From NCBI RefSeq assembly GCF_023330685.1, contig NZ_CP097128.1, positions 1,922,001-1,986,000 of the forward strand: 64,000 nt of DNA, given 5' to 3'. Under the pieces are notes generated by a model that saw only the letters and a list, made by a program, of their open reading frames with translations, was not told the origin of the DNA and ran no database searches. This document shows, piece after piece, positions 56,434-62,417 of the stretch (the stretch's first letter is position 1; the number at the start of each line of letters is the position of its first letter). The translations under genes were made by a program, and so were the position numbers. Source of the DNA: Conexibacter sp. DBS9H8. GTDB lineage: Bacteria; Actinomycetota; Thermoleophilia; Solirubrobacterales; Solirubrobacteraceae.

Positions 56434-57975
56434 ATGGCCACCACTGAGGATCTCAGCGCCGCGCTCGACGCGGCGACCGCGCGGGCGCTCGCCGGCGGTC
56501 CCGACCGCCACCACGCCAAGGCCGCCGAGCAGGGCAAGCTGGAGGTTCGCGCCCGCGTCGCCCGGCTGCTGGACCCCGACTCCCTCGCCGAGGACGGGCT
56601 GCTGGCCGACTTCGAGCTCGACCATGAGGGGGCCGCGGCGGTCATCACCGGCGTCGGCCGGGTTGACGGCCGGAGCGTCGCGGTGATCGCCAACGACCCG
56701 ACGGTCAAGGCGGGCTCCTGGACCCCCAAGACGGTCGAGAAGATCCTCCGCCTGCAGGAGAAGGCGGGCAAGCTGCGCTGCCCGATCGTCTACCTGATCG
56801 ATTCCGCCGGCGCGCGGATCGACCAGCAGGTCGAGATGTTCCCCGGCGCCCGCGGGGCGGGCCGGATCTTCCACAACCAGGTGCGTCTGTCGGGCGTCAT
56901 CCCGCAGGTGTGCGTCCTGTTCGGACCCTCCGCCGCCGGCGGCGCCTACGTCCCCGCCTTCTGTGACGTCGTCATCATGCGTGACGGAAACGCGTCGATG
57001 TACCTCGGCTCGCCGCGGATGGCCGAGATGGTGATCGGCGAGCGGGTCAGCCTCGAGGAGATGGGCGGCGCGCGGATGCACACTGCCAAGAGCGGCTGTG
57101 GACACGCGCTCGTCCGCAGTGATGAGGAGGGGATCGACTGGGCGCGCCGCTACCTCGCCTACCTGCCCTCGCACTACCGCCAGGCCCCGCCGGCGGCGCC
57201 GGCCCGGCAGCCGGCGCCGACGCCACCGCTGCGCGAGATCATTCCCGCGGACGAGAACAAGCCCTTTGACATGCACGGCGTGATCGACCATCTCGTCGAC
57301 GCCGACTCGTTCCTGGAGATCCACGCGCGCTGGGCCAAGGAGCTGATCGTCGGCTTGGCCCGGCTCGACGGCCGGGCGATCGGGATCGTCGCCTCCCAGC
57401 CCAAACACAAGGGCGGCGTCCTGTTCGTCGACTCCTCCGACAAGGCGGCGCACTTCATCAACCTGGCCAACGCGTTCAACGTGCCGCTGCTCTTTCTCGC
57501 CGATGTCCCCGGGTTCATGATCGGCACCCAGGTGGAGGCCGCCGGGATCATCCGCCACGGCGCCAAGATGGTCTCCGCTGTCTCCTCCGCGACCGTGCCG
57601 AAGCTGTCGGTGATCGTCCGCAAGGCCTATGGCGCGGGCCTGTACGCGATGGCCGGGCCCGGGTTCGAGCCGGACGCCTGCATCGCGCTGCCGACCGCCT
57701 CGATCGCGGTGATGGGACCCCAGGCCGCGGTCAACGCCGTCTACTACAACCAGCTGCAGGCAATCGCCGACCCGGCCGAGCGCGAGGCTGAGACCGCCCG
57801 CCTGCGCGCCGAGTATGGCGCCGACATCGACACGCTCCGGCTCGCCTCCGAGCTCGTCATCGACGCGGTGATCCAGCCCGAGGTGCTCCGCGCCGAGCTG
57901 ATCGCCCGGTTCGCGCTCGCCGCCGACAAGCAGCGCGACTGGCCGGAGAAGCACAACCCGGTCACCCCTGTCTGA
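56434..57975 (+). CDS. Acyl-CoA carboxylase, carboxyltransferase (beta) subunit
   Basis: Carboxyltransferase of 513 aa with two crotonase-like halves. The first has 'FGPSAAGGAYVPAFCD' and the second 'AGIIRHGAKM' and 'GAGLYAMAGPGFEPD', the paired oxyanion loops. It moves carboxylate from biotin to an acyl-CoA; with HMG-CoA lyase next to it, methylcrotonyl-CoA is a good candidate, but propionyl-CoA cannot be excluded. No biotin-carboxylase subunit is in the window. The start may be leaderless (TAGCTT 8 nt upstream). Confidence 0.92.
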   Translation: MATTEDLSAALDAATARALAGGPDRHHAKAAEQGKLEVRARVARLLDPDSLAEDGLLADFELDHEGAAAVITGVGRVDGRSVAVIANDPTVKAGSWTPKTVEKILRLQEKAGKLRCPIVYLIDSAGARIDQQVEMFPGARGAGRIFHNQVRLSGVIPQVCVLFGPSAAGGAYVPAFCDVVIMRDGNASMYLGSPRMAEMVIGERVSLEEMGGARMHTAKSGCGHALVRSDEEGIDWARRYLAYLPSHYRQAPPAAPARQPAPTPPLREIIPADENKPFDMHGVIDHLVDADSFLEIHARWAKELIVGLARLDGRAIGIVASQPKHKGGVLFVDSSDKAAHFINLANAFNVPLLFLADVPGFMIGTQVEAAGIIRHGAKMVSAVSSATVPKLSVIVRKAYGAGLYAMAGPGFEPDACIALPTASIAVMGPQAAVNAVYYNQLQAIADPAEREAETARLRAEYGADIDTLRLASELVIDAVIQPEVLRAELIARFALAADKQRDWPEKHNPVTPV

Positions 57976-59065
57976 TCCGTGCGCGGGCGCGCTTCGCGCT
58001 CCAGCGTCGGCCCGCTCCGGCCGCCGCCCGGGCCTGGACCTCGCCGACGTCGGCGTCGATCGCGTCGATCAGCTCGAGCGCGGCACTGATCAGCTCGTCG
58101 GGCTCGCCGCCGATGCTTAGCGCCGGCAGGCCGCGGCGACGGGCCGGCAGCGCCGGGCTCACCCCGCGGCCCCGCCGGGCCTCGAGGCGGCCGGTGGCGG
58201 CCGCGAGGGCCCGCAGGCGGGCGAAGAAGCCGGCGATGAGCAGCGGCCCGTCGCTGATCAGGTAGTAGGCGCCAGGACCGGGGCCGATGCCGAGCACGAC
58301 CGTGTTGGTGACCGTTCGCTCGCGCCGGTGGGCCCGCAGGTGGCGGGTGAGCCCGGACCCGGCCGACCCGGCGCCGGTGAGGAGGACGTCGACGGCGATG
58401 TGCGCGGGCGGGCTGACGTCGAGCAGGCGGGTGAGCGCGAGCACGGTCGCGACCCCCTCGGCGTTGTCGACCCGCCGCAGCCCGAGGGTCAGCCAGGTGG
58501 CGACCCCGATCAGCGCCACCGTCGGCACGATCTGCAGGACGGCGATGAGCAGCGACCGGTCGCCCTCGAGCTGGGCGATCGCGCTCAACAGCAGCCACAG
58601 CGTCAGCCCCGCGGTGAGCGCGACCCACCCGGGCAGCCAGCCCTGGTGGTCGGGGTCGATCCGGGCGGTGTCGAGGTTGGCGGTGAGGATGAGCCGGACC
58701 TGCCGTTCCTGGGGGGCGGGGGAGAGGACGTTCTGGGTCGCCCGCTCGGGCGTGAGCAGGCGTCCGAGGGAGGTGTCGAGGGTCGCGTCGGCGATCAGGG
58801 AGAGCAGCCCGAGCAGGATCACCGCCGCCCCGACCCGGGGTTGGCTGGAGGCGATCAGGCTGCCGGTGACGGCGATCGTGATGTTGATCGCCTGGGCGGC
58901 CGCCCAATGGGGGCGCAGCCACAGCGTCTCGATGACCGGCGGCTGTCGCGGGCGCTGGCGCAGCTGGGTGGCCGCCCAGACGGCGGCCCGCCGCTCCGTA
59001 TCGCTGCCGGCGGGACGCTCACCGATCCGGCGCAGCGCGTCCGTCAGTTCCTGGGCGCGGGACAT
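57962..59065 (-). CDS. Membrane protein related to M28 peptidases, metal ligands lost
   Basis: A 367-aa protein with four or five hydrophobic helices inserted after residue 55. Three short segments resemble M28 aminopeptidases: 'LILTANLDTAR' (M28: G-A-H-x-D-S), 'DNAEGVATVLALTRLL' (M28: D-N-x-S-G-V) and 'DVLLTGAGSAGSGL' (M28: F-x-G-E-E-x-G-L-x-G-S). The first His is Asn and the catalytic Glu-Glu pair is Gly-Ser, so peptidase activity is unlikely. I cannot assign a function. It converges on the carboxylase gene with 14 nt overlap. Confidence 0.7.
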   Translation of the reverse strand: MSRAQELTDALRRIGERPAGSDTERRAAVWAATQLRQRPRQPPVIETLWLRPHWAAAQAINITIAVTGSLIASSQPRVGAAVILLGLLSLIADATLDTSLGRLLTPERATQNVLSPAPQERQVRLILTANLDTARIDPDHQGWLPGWVALTAGLTLWLLLSAIAQLEGDRSLLIAVLQIVPTVALIGVATWLTLGLRRVDNAEGVATVLALTRLLDVSPPAHIAVDVLLTGAGSAGSGLTRHLRAHRRERTVTNTVVLGIGPGPGAYYLISDGPLLIAGFFARLRALAAATGRLEARRGRGVSPALPARRRGLPALSIGGEPDELISAALELIDAIDADVGEVQARAAAGAGRRWSAKRARARIRQG

Positions 59066-59100
59066 CGACAGGCTGCGATGAAAGCAGGCTCGGCGGGCCG

Positions 59101-59132
59101 GGGCGCCGGGCGGGTGTGGGCGCCGGGCGGGT
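59101..59132 (+). repeat. 15-bp direct repeat in a divergent intergenic region
   Basis: GGGCGCCGGGCGGGT occurs at 59101-59115 and again at 59118-59132. It lies between the M28-like gene and the inositol-phosphatase gene, where it could be a regulator site or a small duplication. Confidence 0.7.
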
Positions 59133-59184
59133 ACGGGCGGACTCGACGGTGGGGCGGTGCCGCCGCGGCCGCGTGCCGGCTCGC

Positions 59185-59190
59185 TACAAC
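59185..59190 (+). promoter_or_regulatory. -10 box of a leaderless promoter (IMPase gene)
   Basis: TACAAC ends 6 nt before the GTG at 59197; no ribosome-binding site is seen. Confidence 0.4.
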
Positions 59191-59196
59191 AGGCCT

Positions 59197-60060
59197 GTGA
59201 CCAACGTGACCCACGTGACCGATCAAGAGGGCGAGCTGCTCGCTGTCGCACACCGCTGCGCGGAGGCGGCGGCTCACGAGCTGTGCGAGCGCTTCGGGGC
59301 GCGCCTTGACGTCGACACGAAGTCGACGGCGACCGACCCCGTCTCAGCGGCCGACCTCGCCGCGGAGGCGGCGATCCGGGAGCTGCTCGCGCGGGAGCGG
59401 CCCGGTGACCTGATCCTCGGCGAGGAGGGCGGTCTCGCCCCCGCCCGCCCCGGGGCGGCAGACACCGGTCTGCGTTGGGTCGTCGACCCGCTCGACGGGA
59501 CGGTCAACTACCTCTACGGGATCGCCGCGTTCGCGGTCAGCGTTGGTGTGCAGGACGGGGCCGGGACGGTCGCCGGGGTCGTCGCTGACCCGGTGAGCGG
59601 GGAGACCTTTGCCGCGACCCGCAGCGGGCCCGTGACCCTGGCCCGGCGCGGAGCCGGCCCGGAGCCGATCCACGCGCGCAGCGAGCACCGGCTCGGTCAC
59701 GCGCTCCTCGCCACCGGCTTTGCCTATGACGCGGCGCTGCGGGTCCACCAGGGCGCGGTGATCGCCGGGCTGCTGCCGCGGGTCCGGGACATCCGCCGGG
59801 CCGGCGCGGCCGCCCTCGACCTCTGCGCCGTCGCGGCGGGCCGGCTCGACGCCTACTTCGAGCGGGGGGTCAAGCCCTGGGACATCACTGCCGGCGCGCT
59901 CATCTGCGAGCGGGCCGGGCTGGTCGTGCGGACGCTGCCGGCGACGGGCGGCGTCGGCGGGCTGCCCGCCGGGATCCTCGTCGCGCCCTCCGGGCTTGTG
60001 GACGAGCTTACGCAGCTGATCGAGACGCTTGAGGCCGGCGTGGTTGCACCCGCGAGCTGA
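59197..60060 (+). CDS. Inositol monophosphatase family protein
   Basis: Mg-dependent phosphatase of 287 aa of the IMPase/FBPase/CysQ superfamily. Metal ligands are visible in 'ILGEEGG', 'WVVDPLDGTVNY' and 'GVKPWDITAGALI'. The substrate may be inositol phosphate, histidinol phosphate, or a sugar or nucleotide phosphate; the sequence does not decide. The start is GTG 59197, fixed by the -10 spacing. It is the last chromosomal gene before the tRNA. Confidence 0.92.
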   Translation: MTNVTHVTDQEGELLAVAHRCAEAAAHELCERFGARLDVDTKSTATDPVSAADLAAEAAIRELLARERPGDLILGEEGGLAPARPGAADTGLRWVVDPLDGTVNYLYGIAAFAVSVGVQDGAGTVAGVVADPVSGETFAATRSGPVTLARRGAGPEPIHARSEHRLGHALLATGFAYDAALRVHQGAVIAGLLPRVRDIRRAGAAALDLCAVAAGRLDAYFERGVKPWDITAGALICERAGLVVRTLPATGGVGGLPAGILVAPSGLVDELTQLIETLEAGVVAPAS

Positions 60061-60068
60061 ACGGCTCC

Positions 60069-60074
60069 TACACT
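60069..60074 (+). promoter_or_regulatory. -10 box of the tRNA-Leu gene
   Basis: TACACT lies 12 nt before the mature 5' end of the tRNA. No consensus -35 is clear. Confidence 0.45.
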
Positions 60075-60086
60075 GAGGCGGCGCTC

Positions 60087-60169
60087 GCCGCGGTGATGGA
60101 ACGGTAGACATGGCGGACTCAAAATCCGCTGCCCGCAAGGGCGTGCGAGTTCGAATCTCGCCCGCGGTA
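60087..60169 (+). tRNA. tRNA-Leu (anticodon CAA)
   Basis: An 83-nt type II tRNA. The acceptor stem is GCCGCGG/CCGCGGT with a G-U pair at the end. The anticodon stem GCGGA/TCCGC encloses loop CTCAAAA (anticodon CAA at 60120-60122), the long variable arm is GCCC-GCAA-GGGC, and the T arm is GCGAG-TTCGAAT-CTCGC. CCA is not encoded. It reads UUG codons. Its 3' end is a plausible attachment site for the element that follows. Confidence 0.96.
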
Positions 60170-60173
60170 TCGA

Positions 60174-60201
60174 GAAAAGCCCTGCTACGGCGGGGCTTTT
60201 C
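60174..60201 (+). terminator. Intrinsic terminator of the tRNA gene
   Basis: GAAAAGCCC (60174-60182) and GGGCTTTTC (60193-60201) form a perfect 9-bp stem with a 10-nt loop; the stem includes a run of T. Confidence 0.85.
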
Positions 60202-60238
60202 GGCTTTCAGGTATGGAACCGCGAGCGGGCCGAATACG

Positions 60239-60260
60239 GATTTGGCACCGATTTGGCACC
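60239..60260 (+). repeat. Two tandem copies of an 11-bp unit near the tRNA
   Basis: GATTTGGCACC is repeated directly without a spacer. It lies 70 nt after the tRNA-Leu 3' end, in the gap before hicA. Short direct repeats next to a tRNA attachment site often bind the arm domain of a tyrosine integrase; this is an inference only. Confidence 0.75.
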
Positions 60261-60309
60261 GAGTCGCACATCCCCACGTCCTCACGAACTCTTAGTCTTC
60301 GAGTCGCCG

Positions 60310-60507
60310 ATGCCGATGAACCAGAAGCAATGGATCAAGCTCCTTACCGAAGAGGGCTGGACTCGGACCGTCGGCGGCAACCATCAGACCAAGATGGTCA
60401 AGGAGGGCTATCGTCCGGTCACGCTGCCCGAGCACAAGGGAAAGACCTACTCAAAGGGCTTGGACGCAGCGATCCGAAAACAGACGCGAGTTGAGGGATC
60501 TAGTTAG
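60310..60507 (+). CDS. hicA: HicA-type mRNA interferase toxin
   Basis: A 65-aa basic protein with the dsRBD-like HicA fold: 'LLTEEGWTRTVGGNHQTKM' with the catalytic His25, then 'RPVTLPEHKGKTYSKGLDAA'. HicA cleaves mRNA and is neutralised by HicB. ATG 60310 or the ATG two codons later can start it. The partner gene begins 34 nt downstream. Typical cargo of mobile elements. Confidence 0.88.
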   Translation: MPMNQKQWIKLLTEEGWTRTVGGNHQTKMVKEGYRPVTLPEHKGKTYSKGLDAAIRKQTRVEGSS

Positions 60508-60528
60508 TCAATGAAGAACGTGCCGGTC

Positions 60529-60534
60529 TAGAAT
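60529..60534 (+). promoter_or_regulatory. -10 box of an internal leaderless promoter for hicB
   Basis: TAGAAT ends 7 nt before GTG 60542. It would let the antitoxin be made independently of the toxin, as known for E. coli hicAB. Confidence 0.5.
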
Positions 60535-60541
60535 GGGAGGC

Positions 60542-60787
60542 GTGCCTCCCCAGCAACTACACGTGCTGGTCCGATCCGAAGATGACTCCTTCTGGGCGAC
60601 CGTTGAGGAGTTCCCGGGTGTTTTCGCCGCCGGCGACACGCTCGACGAGCTCCAGGAAAGCCTCGCGGAGGGCATCGCGCTTGTCCTGGCAAACGCGAGC
60701 GGCGAAGTACCCGGCATCTCGATCGCCGATTGGCACCTCGAACAACCGCCGAATGCCACGGCGACGGCCGCGCTCGTCGGCGTTTAG
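60542..60787 (+). CDS. hicB: HicB-type antitoxin
   Basis: An 81-aa acidic protein with the partial RNase H fold of HicB: 'LHVLVRSEDDSFWATVEEFP' and 'GDTLDELQESLAEGIALVL'. No C-terminal DNA-binding domain is present, so autoregulation would need another factor. GTG 60542 is favoured by the TAGAAT box; ATG 60533 overlaps that box. Pairs with the upstream HicA. Confidence 0.87.
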   Translation: MPPQQLHVLVRSEDDSFWATVEEFPGVFAAGDTLDELQESLAEGIALVLANASGEVPGISIADWHLEQPPNATATAALVGV

Positions 60788-60868
60788 TCCGGGCCCACCC
60801 GGGCGCCTGACCATTCCCCCGAGCGGGAACTGAGGAGCGACCGCACCCTCCGTGGTGGAGGCCCTGTC

Positions 60869-60888
60869 GAGTGACACGCGTGTCACTC
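60869..60888. repeat. Perfect 20-bp palindrome
   Basis: GAGTGACACG-CGTGTCACTC is a perfect palindrome without a spacer. It lies between the 3' ends of hicB and a convergent gene. It could be a protein-binding site, a recombination site or a transcription terminator without a loop; the lack of a loop makes the last less likely. Confidence 0.85.
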
Positions 60889-60947
60889 AGAACGCCGCCA
60901 GGGAGCTCGTGGGGCGCGCTGCGGTGGTTCCGTCGAGACTGGACGCG

Positions 60948-61754
60948 CTAGGACCGCTCGAGGAATGCCCGGGCGGTCTCGGCGTCGGCGACGGCGCGAG
61001 CGTAGAGCGCCGGGCTCATCTTGTCGTGGCCGGCCAGTCGCAGCGCCTCGACTCGGCGGACGACCTGCTCGGCGGCGGCGCGTTCGGGGTCGCTGGAGGA
61101 CACGGCGACGGGCTCGCTCAACCGGGCGACGGCGGCGCGCAGGCGCTGGCGCTCGTTCTTCACGCGGGCGGGCTCGATCCAATCGGCCGGCGCGCGCCCG
61201 GCGTTCAGGATGTCGCAGGCTTGCTCGTCCGCGGCCGAGGGGCGAAGGCCTCCGATCCGGAGGCTGATCGACAGCACCGCGGCATGGATGCCACCGGGCT
61301 TCTTCTGCGCCGGACCCTTGCCGGCGTGGCGCCGGTCCTCGGTCTCGGACGCGATTAGGGCGGCGGTAGCGTCGCCGACGGGGGCCATCGCCACGGAAAG
61401 CCCGGTCGGCTCCGAGAAGGTCACGCCACAGAACAACCCGGCCAGTCCTGGGTCCCGGTCGATCTGCTCGAGGACCTTCGGCCAGTCAGCGGCGAGGCGG
61501 CGGAGGTCGGCGACCGAAAAGAGGCCGTCGGCCTGCTCGGAGGTCCGCAGTAGGGCTGCGTCGAGCGTGGCCGAGCCGGTCACGTGAAGCGCTGCCAGCA
61601 GTGTGAGGCGCCGGCGAAGCTCCGGGGACAGCAGCAACTCAGCCCGGGCGGCGATGACGTCTGCGGCCCGGAGTGTCACCTTCCGGGAGGGTGTCGGCAG
61701 CCCGTTTTTTCTGATACCAGCGAATCGCGCCTTGGGTGGAACCCTCTCGCTCAT
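60948..61754 (-). CDS. Hypothetical protein of a mobile element
   Basis: A 268-aa soluble protein without a recognised domain. Features are a basic N-terminal segment ('RVPPKARFAGIRKNGLPTPS'), helical middle, and a C-terminal helical region rich in Arg/Glu/Ala ('RVKNERQRLRAAVARL'). It is transcribed divergently from the Xre-type regulator, and the two start codons overlap within CATG (61752-61755). That arrangement is common for phage or plasmid control regions. Codon use is less GC-rich at third positions than in the chromosomal part. Confidence 0.7.
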   Translation of the reverse strand: MSERVPPKARFAGIRKNGLPTPSRKVTLRAADVIAARAELLLSPELRRRLTLLAALHVTGSATLDAALLRTSEQADGLFSVADLRRLAADWPKVLEQIDRDPGLAGLFCGVTFSEPTGLSVAMAPVGDATAALIASETEDRRHAGKGPAQKKPGGIHAAVLSISLRIGGLRPSAADEQACDILNAGRAPADWIEPARVKNERQRLRAAVARLSEPVAVSSSDPERAAAEQVVRRVEALRLAGHDKMSPALYARAVADAETARAFLERS

Positions 61755-61971
61755 GCAAACAACAGTAAGGCCACCCTCGGTCGGTGATGTTCGGTCCAGG
61801 CGCGAGCGCCTCGGCTGGACGCGCTCTCAACTGGCACTCGCCGCGGGGTGCTCCGTCACCTACCTCATGCTGATCGAGCAGGGACACATCCCCCAGCGGG
61901 GAACCGTGCTCCCGCGCGTCGAAGCGGCACTCACCGAAGCCGAGCGAGTCGGGAGCGCCGCCCATGACTGA
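61753..61971 (+). CDS. Xre/Cro-type helix-turn-helix regulator
   Basis: A 72-aa protein with an HTH_3 domain: 'VRSRRERLGWTRSQLALAAG' then 'CSVTYLMLIEQGHIPQRGTV'. It probably regulates the divergent pair of transcripts. It overlaps the next gene by 8 nt (ATGACTGA). A later start (GTG 61783) would leave the domain intact. Confidence 0.82.
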   Translation: MQTTVRPPSVGDVRSRRERLGWTRSQLALAAGCSVTYLMLIEQGHIPQRGTVLPRVEAALTEAERVGSAAHD

Positions 61972-62200
61972 GCGGTTGCTCACCCCTGAGGAGGTCGGCC
62001 GCTTGCTCGCCGTCCCGAAAAGTTGGGTCTACGGCGCGGCGCGAACCGGACAGCTGCCTGCGGTTCGGCTCGGCAGGTACGTCCGCTTCCGCGAGGCCAC
62101 CATCGTCGAGTGGTTGGAAAAAGGGTCGAGCCCGACGGTTGCAGCCGCGGGCCCGACGGTGACATCCGGCTCGCAGGCAGGCGGTCGAGATGAAGCCTAA
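61964..62200 (+). CDS. Excisionase-like (MerR/AlpA-type) DNA-binding protein
   Basis: A 78-aa protein with the HTH_17 'excisionase' fold: 'LLTPEEVGRLLAVPKSWVYG', 'GQLPAVRLGRYVRFREATIV' and 'EWLEKG'. Such proteins either direct excision of an integrated element or act as regulators. It is in an operon with the Xre gene and a Rep-like gene, which is the typical xis-rep order of actinobacterial integrative elements. Confidence 0.85.
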   Translation: MTERLLTPEEVGRLLAVPKSWVYGAARTGQLPAVRLGRYVRFREATIVEWLEKGSSPTVAAAGPTVTSGSQAGGRDEA

Positions 62201-62417
62201 CGGACGGAGCGGCCTCCGGGGCCGCGCGATCTTGCGAAACCCGGACTCTGGCGACGCGCTCGAGGGCGCCGTCGAGGTTGGGGGCGGGCTTCTCACCGTC
62301 TACCGCCCGGTCCGCGTCGTCGGAGCAGACCGTTACCCGCTCGGCCTCGAGGCGCTGACCTGGCCGAGCCGCCGCGTTCGGTCGATCCTGTGGCAGTCGC
62401 TTGAGGAGCGGACGTGA
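62190..62417 (+). CDS. Small hypothetical protein of the element
   Basis: A 75-aa protein without a recognised domain; beta-rich with 'GAVEVGGGLLTVYRPVRVVG'. It overlaps the excisionase-like gene by 11 nt and the Rep-like gene by 4 nt (GTGA), so it is a member of the same translationally coupled operon. Confidence 0.65.
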   Translation: MKPNGRSGLRGRAILRNPDSGDALEGAVEVGGGLLTVYRPVRVVGADRYPLGLEALTWPSRRVRSILWQSLEERT

